A stretch of DNA of 64,000 nucleotides from Deltaproteobacteria bacterium (GCA_021780755.1 JAJXYF010000015.1:170934-234933), one strand, 5' to 3'. Shown: positions 48,356-57,871, numbered from the stretch's first letter. The notes: a model not told the origin generated them from the sequence alone. Translations and numbers: made by a program.

Positions 48356-48463
48356 GGGGAAGCTGAATCAGTAATCGCTAATCGCTCCACAGGATCCGGG
48401 AGTCACCCACCGTCTTCATTCGGACAGTCACCGCCGCATGCGCCGACTTACACACGAATCGAT

Positions 48464-49453
48464 TCAAGTCTCGTCGGCGGACGAGGCTGGAAGCTTGGTG
48501 GTGACGAACGCGAAGATACCGGTCAAGCCGCCCAAGAGCGTGCTCGCGAACCACAACAGGCCGAGCGCGATAGTGTCGGGACGGGCGAGGCCCGCGTATC
48601 CGAACAAGACCAGATAAGCGGCTTCGCGCACGCCGAGGCCGTTAAGGGTGATCGGCAGACTGGCGAAGACGTTGGCGATTGGCACGCATAGCATAAAGGT
48701 GGCGAGTGAAGTGTTCAGCCCGAGGCCACGCGCCAGCAAATATTGACACACGGCGAGAGCTGCCTGGAGCAAGAGCGAAAGGACGATCGCCGGTATCAGT
48801 GCGGCGGGGCGGTACATGTACGGCAGAAATGGCTCGACCAGGCGGCCCAACCTTCCGCCGAGACGCGACGCGAGGCGGGCGAGTAACGGTGCCGTGAGCC
48901 ATCCCGCCAGGGCAGCGGCGCCGATGCTCACGGTGACGCGCAGTACGCTCGGCGGCAGCGTGACCGTGCGCATTGCCAGGGCGCATCCGGCGGCGAACCA
49001 GAACAGCGCGAGCAAACCGATTCCGCGGTCGGCAACGACTGACGCGATCGCGTCGGCGAGTCGATTTTGGCGCCGGCCGAGATACAGCGCACGCGCCGCG
49101 TCGCCACCGACCAGTCCGGGGACGAACAAATTGGTGAACACACCGACGAAGTAGTACGCGAGGTATTCGCGAAAGGGACCGGGAATCGAATTGATGCGCG
49201 CGAGCAATTGCCATCGCCACGCCGACATCACCTGGCTCGCGACGTACAGCGCGATCGCGGCGGAGAAATAGCTGAGCCGCTCGCGCGCCAGGGCGTGAAA
49301 CACTGGCCGCGCATCGTAATGGCTGAGCAGGAGCGCAACCACCGCGATACCCAGTGCGGCGCGAATCGCGAACGCGCCGTAGGGATTTCCGCGCGGCGCC
49401 GCGGCTTCGACCAGGCCGCTATCGGCCGGTTCGGGACTCGACGTTTCATTCAT
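48464..49453 (-). CDS. YbhN/LPG_synthase_TM (flippase-like) integral membrane protein
   Basis: The protein has about eight hydrophobic helices in 329 aa and the LPG_synthase_TM (UPF0104) pattern: AWRWQLLARINSIPGPFREYLAYYFVGVFTNLFVPGLVGGDAARALYL near the N-terminus and LPITLNGLGVREAAYLVLFG near the C-terminus. ATG 49453 follows a TTG that is less likely. It lies 25 nt after the GT83 gene and is cotranscribed with it. Such proteins are often found with glycolipid and hopanoid genes. Its function is unknown. Confidence 0.85.
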   Translation of the reverse strand: MNETSSPEPADSGLVEAAAPRGNPYGAFAIRAALGIAVVALLLSHYDARPVFHALARERLSYFSAAIALYVASQVMSAWRWQLLARINSIPGPFREYLAYYFVGVFTNLFVPGLVGGDAARALYLGRRQNRLADAIASVVADRGIGLLALFWFAAGCALAMRTVTLPPSVLRVTVSIGAAALAGWLTAPLLARLASRLGGRLGRLVEPFLPYMYRPAALIPAIVLSLLLQAALAVCQYLLARGLGLNTSLATFMLCVPIANVFASLPITLNGLGVREAAYLVLFGYAGLARPDTIALGLLWFASTLLGGLTGIFAFVTTKLPASSADET

Positions 49454-49478
49454 CAAATATCCTCACACCGCTGCGCGA

Positions 49479-51230
49479 TTACTTGCGATCCGATGGCCGA
49501 GTTTCAAGCGGTCGAGTACCGGATCCCGCCGCATCGGCGCGCATGATGGCGACTTTTTTAGGATCGGACGCGATCACCTTATACGGCCCAATCAGTCGGC
49601 TCAGCTGATTGAGTATGAAGCGATCGACGACAAAAACGGTCGGGCGCGGGTCGTTCCAGAGCTTCAGGAGATCGGCGCGGCGGATGAAGAAATACTGCGC
49701 GGCGTCCGGGTCGTGCTCAGAGCCGAAGGTGAGCTCGGTCCTGGCGCCCACGATGATCACGCGGCGACCAGCATAAAACGGCAGCGATTGTACGTAACGC
49801 GGATAGCAGACCAGACGCGCATCCGGCTGGAGTCGTTCGATGGTTCGCGCGAGTTTCGCGTAAGATCTGATCGGCTCAGCCATCAGACGGCCGTAGCTGA
49901 CGGTGATCAATGCCGCGGCCGCGGTCAGAATGAAGACGGCGAGGCCCGTCGCGCCGCGGCGCGTCCAGAAGGTAACGAAGCATCCGATGCCGCCGATGAC
50001 GAAAATCGCGCCGGCGGCGTCGAGCGCGGGGCGCACCATCATGGGGTACGGCGCGCGAAATTCGGCCGCGTACATCGCGATGCCGATCGCGACCGCGCCG
50101 GCGATTCCGAGCAGCGGGCCGAGTGCCGCCAAACGTCGCGAACCAGTTGTCGTGCGGCCATCGATCAAGGTCACGAGCCCGTCCGCAATCACGATCGCCA
50201 GCGGTGGTATCGCCGGCAGGATGTACGGCACCAGCTTGGCGCTCGAGAGCGAGAACAGGGCGAAGACCGTGCCGCCCGCGATGAGGCAAAAGCGTCGCGC
50301 CGGGTTCGGCGTCAGCCGCCGCCACGGGATGAACGGCACCGCAAAGGTCCAGGGCACGAGGCCCCCGATAATGATCGGGACGTAATAGTAGATCGGCTGA
50401 TCGTGGCTGTAATTGGCGTCGAAGAAGCGCCGGAGATGTTCACCGATAAAGTAGAAATCGAAGAAGCCGGGCTCGCGAATCGTGATCGCGGCGAACCACG
50501 GCGCGGCGATCGCGGCGGTCAGGAGGAGGCCGGGGATCGCATGGAAGCGGTGGATCGCGCCGCGCAGTTCGCCCTCGCGCCACAGGAAGATCGCCGTGAC
50601 GAAAAGTGGTATCGCGACACCGACGGGACCCTTGGTCAGCGCCGCCAGTCCCATCGCGACGTACGCCAGCCAGCACCAGCGGCCACCGTCGCGCCAATGA
50701 AGAAAGAAGGCGTACAGTGCCACCGTCATCAGGGCGGTGAGCAGCATGTCGGTGGTGAGCACCTGCGCCATCAGCGCGTAGATTGCGCTGGTCGTGAGCA
50801 CCGCACCCGCGACGATCGCACGCCGCGCGTCGAAGGTCCTGGCCGCAAAGAAACAGGTCGCCGCGACGCCGAACAGCGCCGCGAAGGCGTTGACGAAGCG
50901 CGCCGCGAATTCGTTGACGCCCATCAGGCCCATCGAAATCGTCGTCAGCCAATAGAGCAGCGGCGGCTTTTCGATATACGGAACGTAGTTCAGATGCGGG
51001 ACGATGAAGTTGCGCGATGCGAGCATCTCGCGCGCGATCTCGGCGTAGCGCGCTTCGTCGGGTTCCCAAAGGCCGTAGGTGCCGAGATGGAAGAAGAACA
51101 GAAACGCGGCCAGACCGATCACGCCGGCGAAGCCCGCGGCGACGAGCGCGGGGCCTCCGCTGGTCGCGTGCTCAGCGCGCGGCGAAATCGCGGATGCACT
51201 CGCGGTGGTGGTATTGAGTCGGAATCGCAC
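49479..51230 (-). CDS. ArnT-like glycosyltransferase (GT83 family)
   Basis: This is a polytopic GT-C glycosyltransferase that transfers a sugar from a lipid-phosphate donor to a lipid acceptor on the periplasmic side, as ArnT does with aminoarabinose. The protein (583 aa from GTG 51230) has the catalytic loop EPDEARYAEIAREML (Asp58/Glu59), YIEKPPLLYWL, and about 11-12 hydrophobic segments, with a C-terminal soluble domain. GTG 51254 or TTG 51266 are possible starts; none has a clear ribosome-binding site. Its downstream partner is the YbhN-like protein. The donor sugar is unknown. Confidence 0.88.
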   Translation of the reverse strand: MRFRLNTTTASASAISPRAEHATSGGPALVAAGFAGVIGLAAFLFFFHLGTYGLWEPDEARYAEIAREMLASRNFIVPHLNYVPYIEKPPLLYWLTTISMGLMGVNEFAARFVNAFAALFGVAATCFFAARTFDARRAIVAGAVLTTSAIYALMAQVLTTDMLLTALMTVALYAFFLHWRDGGRWCWLAYVAMGLAALTKGPVGVAIPLFVTAIFLWREGELRGAIHRFHAIPGLLLTAAIAAPWFAAITIREPGFFDFYFIGEHLRRFFDANYSHDQPIYYYVPIIIGGLVPWTFAVPFIPWRRLTPNPARRFCLIAGGTVFALFSLSSAKLVPYILPAIPPLAIVIADGLVTLIDGRTTTGSRRLAALGPLLGIAGAVAIGIAMYAAEFRAPYPMMVRPALDAAGAIFVIGGIGCFVTFWTRRGATGLAVFILTAAAALITVSYGRLMAEPIRSYAKLARTIERLQPDARLVCYPRYVQSLPFYAGRRVIIVGARTELTFGSEHDPDAAQYFFIRRADLLKLWNDPRPTVFVVDRFILNQLSRLIGPYKVIASDPKKVAIMRADAAGSGTRPLETRPSDRK

Positions 51231-51316
51231 GGCGCCCAAGTCTAACTGGCGCACGCCGCATCGCAACAGCCAGCGAGTCTGAGAGCCGAACTGACGGGTT
51301 GGCGAGGCGCCTGGTG

Positions 51317-53005
51317 TTAATCGCCGACGGCGCCGCCGCCCTTGCGCTGATCGTAGGCGCCGCGCAGGATGCCGGGTTTGATCCGAATCGCGTTGACCGC
51401 ACCCAGTTCCGGCACCACCTTGAGTCGGTAGCCCATCGCCGTCAACTCGCTCTTGGTCTTCACCGGCATGCTCTCTTCGACGAAGACCAGATCGGGTTCA
51501 CCCTGTTCATGGATGCGCGGCGCGGCCAGCGCGGCTGCCGGACGAAGTTTGAAATCGAGCACGTTGAGCGTCACCTGAGTTACGCCGCTGATTATCGTCG
51601 GTCCGCCGGAACCGCCGTCCACCAGCGCCGGCCGTCCATTTTCAAGCGCGATGACCGGCGACATGCTCGAGAGCGGGCGCTTGCCCGGCGCCACCTCGTT
51701 GTTCTTCTCGCCGACCAGCTTGAACGCGTTGGGCACTCCCGGCGCGACCGCGAAATCGTCCATCTCGTCGTTCAGGATGAGTCCGAGCGATGGCACCATC
51801 AGCTTGGCCCCGAAGACGGTATTGACCGTCGTCGTCACGTCCACCACGTCGCCGTCCTTGTCAACAATCGCGAAGTTCGAGGTGCCGTGATCGTGCGCTG
51901 CCCCGATCGGCGGCAGGCTCGAGTGATGGAGCGCGCGGTCGCGCGCGTCGGCGATATGTTTCGCTGACAGCAGTTCCTCGATCGGGACCTTGACGAAGGC
52001 CGGATCGGCGTACTGCTCGCGGTCGATAAAACCCTGGCGCATCACCTCGATCAGACGCGCGAGGTAGGGCGGCGAATCCACGCCGAGTCCCGCCACGCGC
52101 CCCGACGACAGCATCCCGAGAATCTCCAGCACGACGCCCCCCGACGACGGCGGCGGCATCGTATAGACGTCGTAGTTGCGATAGGTGAGATGGATCGGAT
52201 CGCGCCACACCGGGTGGTAGCTGGCGAGATCGTCGGCAGTCACGATCCCCCCATGCTCCTTGACGAAGGCGGCGATCGTGGCGGCCACCGGTCCGCGATA
52301 AAAGTTCGCCGCCGGGTCGTCGCCCAGGCGTTCGATCAGCGCCGCCAGGTCGCGATTGTAAATCGTCGCGTCGGCCGTTTGCGGTTTGCCGTCGGGGGTG
52401 AAGTACACCGTGCGAAAGGCCGGGTCCGCCATAAAGGCCGGCGCCGTCATCGCGACCTCTTTGGCCATGTGCGGACTCAGCGCGAAGCCCTCGCGCGCCA
52501 GCTTGATCGCGGGTGCCGCGTCTTCCGAGAATTTCTTCGTGCCGAAGCGCCTCAGCGCCGCGTCGAGTCCCGCCAATTCACCCGGCACCGCGATCGCCAG
52601 CGCTCCCGTGCGCGCCAGGTCCTCGTCGGGCCTGCCGTTGCGCAGGTACATGGCGGCGGTGGCGGCCTTGGGCGCTACCTCGCGATAATCCAGCGCGTAG
52701 AGTTGCCGGGTCTTGGCCAGGTAGATCAGCATGAAGCCGCCGCCGCCGATGCCGCACGAACCCGCGTTGGTGACCCCGAGCACGAGCGAAGTCGCGACCG
52801 CGGCGTCGATCGCATTGCCGCCGTGCTGGAGGATTTCGAGGCCGGCCCGCGCGGCCGGTTCACTTTCCGCCACCACCATTTCGTGCATCGCCTGGGCCGC
52901 ATTCAGCAGATGTGGCAGTGGCGCGAGCAGCAGCGTCGTGATTGCGCCGATGATCGCGAAGCGGCGCGCGCAAGCGGTAATCCGTTCGATCCAAAACGAT
53001 GGCAT
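51317..53005 (-). CDS. ggt: Gamma-glutamyltransferase (gamma-glutamyltranspeptidase)
   Basis: GGT hydrolyses or transpeptidates glutathione and other gamma-glutamyl compounds in the periplasm. The 562-aa precursor from ATG 53005 has a signal peptide (FAIIGAITTLLLAPLPHLLNAAQA). ATG 53056 has a better ribosome-binding site (GAGGGG) and is an alternative. Motifs include GGNAIDAAVATSLVLGVTNAGSCGIGGGGFML, and the autocleavage nucleophile Thr375 in HGTSNFAIVDKDG, giving a small subunit of about 188 aa, as in E. coli. PGKRPLSSMSPVI and GGSGGPTIISGV follow. The long open reading frame extending further upstream is antisense to the next gene and is not real. Confidence 0.93.
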   Translation of the reverse strand: MPSFWIERITACARRFAIIGAITTLLLAPLPHLLNAAQAMHEMVVAESEPAARAGLEILQHGGNAIDAAVATSLVLGVTNAGSCGIGGGGFMLIYLAKTRQLYALDYREVAPKAATAAMYLRNGRPDEDLARTGALAIAVPGELAGLDAALRRFGTKKFSEDAAPAIKLAREGFALSPHMAKEVAMTAPAFMADPAFRTVYFTPDGKPQTADATIYNRDLAALIERLGDDPAANFYRGPVAATIAAFVKEHGGIVTADDLASYHPVWRDPIHLTYRNYDVYTMPPPSSGGVVLEILGMLSSGRVAGLGVDSPPYLARLIEVMRQGFIDREQYADPAFVKVPIEELLSAKHIADARDRALHHSSLPPIGAAHDHGTSNFAIVDKDGDVVDVTTTVNTVFGAKLMVPSLGLILNDEMDDFAVAPGVPNAFKLVGEKNNEVAPGKRPLSSMSPVIALENGRPALVDGGSGGPTIISGVTQVTLNVLDFKLRPAAALAAPRIHEQGEPDLVFVEESMPVKTKSELTAMGYRLKVVPELGAVNAIRIKPGILRGAYDQRKGGGAVGD

Positions 53006-53131
53006 GACGGTGTTACTAACAGCCGAGGCCGCCTGAGAAAAGCGCCGTTTCCGCATGGCCCCTCGCGATGTTAAATTTGCGTCATGCCATGGGCGTCGCT
53101 GCGTTCGCTCAGCCGCGCCGGAGGATCCAGC

Positions 53132-53947
53132 ATGAATTTCACCGATATCATCTATGAGAAGTCGGAACGCGTCGCGACCGTCACGCTCAACCGGCCCGAA
53201 CGGATGAACGCGTGGCGCGGCCAACTCGAACACGAGTTGCGCGCCGCGATGGGTGACGCGGAGGCCGACCCCGGTGTCGGCGCGATTATCGTCACTGGCG
53301 CCGGCAAGGCGTTTTGCGCCGGGCTCGACATGGGTGCGCTGAGCAAAATCGCGTCCGACTCGGGCATCACCGAAAATCTCGCCGAGACCCGCGGCGGCGA
53401 CGAGCTGCATCCGAACTTCCGCGGTCGCTTCGCCTGGCTGCTTTCGATGAAGACCCCGATCATTGGCGCGATCAACGGCGCCTGCGTCGGCATGGGCTTC
53501 GCCAACGCGCTGCATTACGACATCCGCATCGCTTCCGATCGCGCGCGCATGGGCACTATCTTTCCGCGCCGCGGGCTGGCGCTCGAACTTGGCGCGAGTT
53601 GGCTGCTGCCGCGCATCGTCGGCCTCGCCAACGCGGTCGAACTGGCCGTCACCGGCAAGCTTATCGACGGGCACGAGGCCCATCGCATCGGACTCGTGAG
53701 CAAGGTCGTTACGCACGAAGAATTGATGCCCGCCGCGCGCGCCCTCGCCAGCGAAATCGCCACCCAATGCTCGCCGCTCGGCGTCGGCCACGCCAAGCGG
53801 ATGGTCTATGAGCATCTGTTTACCGATCTCACCACAGCCTGTGTCGATGAGGACGAAACCGCGATCCTGATGACGCGCTCGGACGACTTCAAGGAGGGCA
53901 TCAAGGCGTTTACCGAAAAGCGCGCGCCGCGTTTCACCGGCAAATGA
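53132..53947 (+). CDS. Enoyl-CoA hydratase/isomerase family protein
   Basis: This is a crotonase-fold CoA enzyme of 271 aa. ATG 53132 has GGAGGA 6-7 nt upstream and gives the usual N-terminus (NFTDIIYEKSERVATVTLNRPERMNAW). Oxyanion-hole glycines lie in FCAGLDMGAL and INGACVGMGFANAL. The segment FPRRGLALELGASWLLPRIVG shows that the classical PEI glutamate of ECH is replaced by Arg, as in the many non-hydratase members of the family; the downstream ELG Glu may act instead. The reaction is therefore uncertain. It is divergent from ggt. Confidence 0.9.
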   Translation: MNFTDIIYEKSERVATVTLNRPERMNAWRGQLEHELRAAMGDAEADPGVGAIIVTGAGKAFCAGLDMGALSKIASDSGITENLAETRGGDELHPNFRGRFAWLLSMKTPIIGAINGACVGMGFANALHYDIRIASDRARMGTIFPRRGLALELGASWLLPRIVGLANAVELAVTGKLIDGHEAHRIGLVSKVVTHEELMPAARALASEIATQCSPLGVGHAKRMVYEHLFTDLTTACVDEDETAILMTRSDDFKEGIKAFTEKRAPRFTGK

Positions 53948-54028
53948 CCTCGATCGAAGTCAATCAAGGGCAGATCTGGAACCTTTGAAAGTTTTTCGTG
54001 CTTCCCGTGAGCGTCAATTGGCGAAAAG

Positions 54029-54550
54029 CTATTTGCCGTTCTTGTCGGATTTTTCCGGCTTGTCCGGTTTATCGAGCGGGTGCCTGAACTTGCGGTCGGG
54101 ATGCCGAATCGTCAGCACCGGACAGTGCGCCTTGCGGACGACCCTTTCGGCCACACTGCCCATCAGGACATGCGCCAAGCCGCTGCGGCCGTGGGTGCCG
54201 AGCACGATCAGGTCGGCGCCGTCGCTCTGCGCCGCGTTGATAATCTCCAGGAACGGCGCGCCCACCTTGAGCACCCCGCGCGATTTGAGACCGGCGTCGC
54301 GCAAGCGCGCCGTGATCTTGTCGAGTTCCCGCAGCGCCAGCAGGCGTTGCTCCTCCGCAATCCGATTCATCGCGCCAACGTCAAGGCCGGGGCTCAACTC
54401 GCTGACCATCACGGGCGCGAGCGGCTGATCGACATGCACCACGAGGATTTCGGCGGAGAACCTGCGGGACAGTTCCTCGGCGTATTCAAGGGCGTAGTTG
54501 GAGTCGTCGGAGAAGTCCGTAGCAGCGAGAATCTTGGTGAATGTGGCCAC
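54029..54550 (-). CDS. Universal stress protein (UspA family)
   Basis: UspA proteins are small ATP-binding stress factors. From GTG 54550 the product is 173 aa (VATFTKILAATDFSDDSNYALEYA). The ATP-binding motif G-x2-G-x9-G-S is present in GTHGRSGLAHVLMGSVAERVV (Gly118, Gly121, Gly131, Ser132), followed by KAHCPVLTIR. A Lys/Asp/Pro-rich tail ends the protein. It is convergent with the crotonase gene and divergent from the Hsp20-like gene. Confidence 0.9.
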   Translation of the reverse strand: MATFTKILAATDFSDDSNYALEYAEELSRRFSAEILVVHVDQPLAPVMVSELSPGLDVGAMNRIAEEQRLLALRELDKITARLRDAGLKSRGVLKVGAPFLEIINAAQSDGADLIVLGTHGRSGLAHVLMGSVAERVVRKAHCPVLTIRHPDRKFRHPLDKPDKPEKSDKNGK

Positions 54551-54721
54551 AAAGCGAACGATACGCCGGGCGCGGCATCCGGGCAAGTGACGGCACCTCA
54601 CGCGCGCACTTCCCACGGTGAATTGACGAGATGCGGTCTTGCGGATGGCATCGATTGGACCCTTGGCGACCGATTCGGCGTAATCTCGACGGCGGCACCA
54701 CCGGTGGATTAGAATTGACGC

Positions 54722-55102
54722 GTGGCCTCAAGAAAACCCGAGGGCGGCGGTCCGATCCGGTTCGGCGACTTCGCGCGCGCGGTTGACGAACTCTTCGACG
54801 ACTTGCTGATCACGCGCTGGCGTGAGAACCGCCGGCCGACCTTTGAGCGGCCGCTGGTGAGCGATCGCGGAGCACATTACGAGGTGACGGTCGTGACCGC
54901 CACTGCCGATGCGCGCGCGATGGAAGTCGAAGTCAGCGATCTGCGGCTGGTGGTGCGCTTTGCCGGTCCGGTCGGACCGGTTGAACATACCGTTGACCTT
55001 GCGCATCCGGTCGAAAGCGAGGCGGTCAGCGCCAAATGGAATGCTGGCCTGCTCGTGATCGTCCTGCCGAAAAAGCGCGGCCGCCGCGTCATCGTTGAAT
55101 AG
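54722..55102 (+). CDS. Hsp20/CS-domain-like small protein
   Basis: The 126-aa product starts at GTG 54722 without a strong ribosome-binding site. Its central part (RPLVSDRGAHYEVTVVTATADARAMEVEVSDLRLVVRFAG and AKWNAGLLVIVLPKKRGRRVIVE) resembles the alpha-crystallin fold; the last strand ends in an I-x-V-L-P motif. It lacks the classic Hsp20 A-x-x-x-N-G-V-L motif exactly (it has KWNAGLLVIVLP). It may be a small heat-shock chaperone, and it precedes the Lon-like protease gene by 36 nt. Confidence 0.7.
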   Translation: MASRKPEGGGPIRFGDFARAVDELFDDLLITRWRENRRPTFERPLVSDRGAHYEVTVVTATADARAMEVEVSDLRLVVRFAGPVGPVEHTVDLAHPVESEAVSAKWNAGLLVIVLPKKRGRRVIVE

Positions 55103-55138
55103 CCGCCGCCCCAACCGGCATTTGCCGAAAGTTTCGCG

Positions 55139-57679
55139 ATGGTACCAATGACCGACCATGACGAATCGCCCGACGGGCGCGCACTGCAGCCCGCGATCGC
55201 ACCAATCGAACTGAAACCCGATGACCTGCGCGGCGCCTCGCCCGTCACCTCGGCGGAGCTGATGCGGCTTTCGCGCGACGGTGAGAGCGATCAACTTTTG
55301 GGACAAAGCCGCGCGCTCGACGCGATTCGGCTGGGGATCGGGGTTGACGCGCCCGGCTACAATGTTTTTGTCAGTGGACTGCGCACGCGTGCCGAGCGCG
55401 ATTCGATCCTGCGCCTGCTCCAGGAGCGGGCGTCCACGATGCCGACGCCTGATGACTGGGTGTACGTCAATAATTTTCGCACGCCCGAGGCGCCGCTCGC
55501 GATCAAGCTGCGGGCGGGGCAGGGCGGTGAGTTGAGGGCGCGGATGGAGGAACTGGTCAACTTCATCCTCGAGCAATTGCCCAAAGCGTTTCGCCAGGAG
55601 GACTTTGACCAGGAGCGATCCGCGCTGCGCGACAAGTACAACACCCGTGCGCAGGAGCTCTACGGAAATTTCGAGGCGCGCGCGAAGGAGCGCGGGTTCG
55701 CGATTCAGAGCGGGCCGGGTGGCCGCGTAATTTTCATCCCCCTGATCGGCGGCAAGATGCCGGAGTCGCCCGAAGATCTGCAGCGCGAGATGGCCGCGTT
55801 GCCCGAAACGGAAAAGGAGCGGCTCGGGCGCGTGCAGGGCGAACTGCAAAACGAACTCGCGACCCTGATGATGCGTCAGCAGGAACTGATGCATGAACTG
55901 ATCGGCGATATTCGCCACATCGAGCGGGCCTTCGCGGCGCGCCTGATTACGCCGTCGATCGCGGCGATCAAGCAGCACTTCGACAACTCCGCGATCAGCG
56001 CTTATCTCGAGGAAGCCGCCGAACACATGTTGAGCAACCTGGATCGCTTCCGCGAGGCGTCGCCAGAGGCGCCCGCCGCCGGCGGCGACGGGGCCGCGCC
56101 GGTACCGTCGCCTGACGAGAAAACGCGCTTCTTCGAGTACCAGGTCAATGTCTTCGTCGATAATGCGGGTCGCACCGGCGCCCCGGTCATTTGCGAGGAC
56201 GCGCCGACCTATCGCAATCTGTTCGGCACCATCGAGCGCTGGATCGATCCGACGGGGCGCTCCGGAACCAACTTCACCCGCATCATCCCCGGCTCCTTCA
56301 TGAAGGCGCACGGCGGTTTCCTGCTCTTCGACCTGGAGGACGCGGCGGTCGAGCCCGGGGTGTGGAAGACGCTCAAGCGCACGCTCAAGACTGGCCGCAT
56401 GACCCCCGAGACGTTCGAGCCGTTTCCCTTTTTCGCGACCGGCGGGTTGAAGCCCGAGCCGATCGAGATTCGCAACAAGGTGATAGTGCTCGGCGGTGCG
56501 CAACTCTACAATTTGCTCTATTTCTACGATCAGGAGTTTTCGACCCTGTTCAAGGTCAAGGCCGAGATTCGCCCGGTGATCACCGCCGATCAGGCGGCCG
56601 CGGGCCATTATGCGACGCACGTCGGGGCGCTCGCGCGCCGCGAGAACCTGCCCGCCTTCGACGGCGCCGCGCTGCAGCGAATCGTCGAGCATGGGATGCG
56701 TCTCGCGGGCGATCGCGACCGCGTGCTCAGCATGATGGAGCCGATCGACGATCTGGCGCGCGAATCGGCGTACTTCGCGCGCTCCCATAACGGTGCCGCG
56801 GTTGCCGCCGCCGACGTCGATCGGGCGCTCGGCGAACGCGTGCTACGGCTCAACTTCATCGAGGAAGAGATTCGCCGGCTGATTGCCAACGGCACCATCA
56901 TCGTGAATCGCGACGGTGCGGCGGTCGGCCAGATCAACGGCCTGGCGGTGCTCGACGTCGGCGGCTACAGCTTCGGGCGCCCCTCGCGGGTGACGGTCAC
57001 GGTCGCCCTCGGACAGGCTGGCGTGATCAATATCGAGCGCGAGGCCCATCTGTCGGGCGCGACCCACGACAAGGGCATCATGATTTTGAGCGGGTTCATG
57101 CGCGCGCGCTTCGGTCAGAAAAACGCGATCGCGATGACCGCGAGTATCTGCTTCGAACAGTCCTACTCGGGCATCGACGGCGACAGCGCCAGCTCGACCG
57201 AACTCTACGCCCTGCTCTCCGCCCTGAGCGGCGTGCCGATTCGCCAGGACCTGGCCGTCACCGGGTCGGTCGATCAATTTGGGCACGTCCAGGCGATCGG
57301 CGGCGTCAACGACAAGATCGAGGGCTTCTACCGGGTATGCAAAGCGGGCGGTCTGACCGGGCGCCAGGGCGTGATGGTCCCGCGATCGAACCTGCGCAAC
57401 CTGATGCTCGACTTCGAGACGATCGAAGCGGTCGAGCGGGGCGTCTTCCATATCTACGCGGTCGAGACTATCGACGAGGGTGTCGAGATTTTGACCGGCG
57501 TGCGCGCTGGCACGGTTGACGAACCCGGTACGATAAATTTTCTGGTCGCCAATCGCCTGCGCGAGATGGGCGACAAGATTCGCGCGCACCCGTCGGGTGA
57601 GACCCGCATAATCCATGAGGATGCGGCTACCCCGCCGGCGCCTCCGAAGCCGCCCACCCCACCCGAACCGCCGCGCTGA
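55139..57679 (+). CDS. Lon-like (AAA_32) protease with degenerate Walker A
   Basis: The 846-aa protein belongs to the Lon-related (YcbZ/LonC-like) protease family. The C-terminal Lon domain has the Ser683-Lys726 dyad (GDSASSTELY; GGVNDKIEG), 43 residues apart as in E. coli Lon. The N-terminal AAA_32 module is recognisable (DAPGYNVFVSGLRTRAERDS), but the P-loop Gly-Lys-Ser/Thr is absent, and the usual Walker B is FLLFDLEDA. ATP hydrolysis is thus doubtful, as in the ATP-independent LonC group. The C-terminal 15 or so residues are Pro-rich. It is probably linked to the upstream Hsp20-like gene. Confidence 0.92.
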   Translation: MVPMTDHDESPDGRALQPAIAPIELKPDDLRGASPVTSAELMRLSRDGESDQLLGQSRALDAIRLGIGVDAPGYNVFVSGLRTRAERDSILRLLQERASTMPTPDDWVYVNNFRTPEAPLAIKLRAGQGGELRARMEELVNFILEQLPKAFRQEDFDQERSALRDKYNTRAQELYGNFEARAKERGFAIQSGPGGRVIFIPLIGGKMPESPEDLQREMAALPETEKERLGRVQGELQNELATLMMRQQELMHELIGDIRHIERAFAARLITPSIAAIKQHFDNSAISAYLEEAAEHMLSNLDRFREASPEAPAAGGDGAAPVPSPDEKTRFFEYQVNVFVDNAGRTGAPVICEDAPTYRNLFGTIERWIDPTGRSGTNFTRIIPGSFMKAHGGFLLFDLEDAAVEPGVWKTLKRTLKTGRMTPETFEPFPFFATGGLKPEPIEIRNKVIVLGGAQLYNLLYFYDQEFSTLFKVKAEIRPVITADQAAAGHYATHVGALARRENLPAFDGAALQRIVEHGMRLAGDRDRVLSMMEPIDDLARESAYFARSHNGAAVAAADVDRALGERVLRLNFIEEEIRRLIANGTIIVNRDGAAVGQINGLAVLDVGGYSFGRPSRVTVTVALGQAGVINIEREAHLSGATHDKGIMILSGFMRARFGQKNAIAMTASICFEQSYSGIDGDSASSTELYALLSALSGVPIRQDLAVTGSVDQFGHVQAIGGVNDKIEGFYRVCKAGGLTGRQGVMVPRSNLRNLMLDFETIEAVERGVFHIYAVETIDEGVEILTGVRAGTVDEPGTINFLVANRLREMGDKIRAHPSGETRIIHEDAATPPAPPKPPTPPEPPR

Positions 57680-57850
57680 AAGCGGTCCCGATCCGTGCGA
57701 TCCTGTGACACGTCATTCCCGCCGCATCGTCCACCCACGGCGCTCCCGCCGCCCGCCCGCATGCCCCCACCAAGCTCCTTGCTTACGCGCCCGCGAAAGG
57801 TCTCATCGACGCGATCCGCAAGACCGGCTTAGGTCTATTCACCGGAAGTT

Positions 57851-57871
57851 TGAAACCTTTCAAAGGTTTCA
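57851..57871. repeat. Perfect palindrome downstream of the Lon-like gene
   Basis: TGAAACCTTT and AAAGGTTTCA flank a single C. As RNA it would form an 8-bp stem with a TTCAA loop, followed by a T-rich CTCTCTTTT. The 12-nt core CTTTCAAAGGTT also occurs (reverse complement) at 53980-53991. It may be a terminator or a small dispersed element. The rest of the 270-nt gap 57680-57949 shows no gene. Confidence 0.5.

Noticed and set aside
53006..53815. N-terminal extension of the gamma-glutamyltransferase frame
   Set aside because: The added 270 codons are antisense to the crotonase gene; a signal peptide begins at the internal start.
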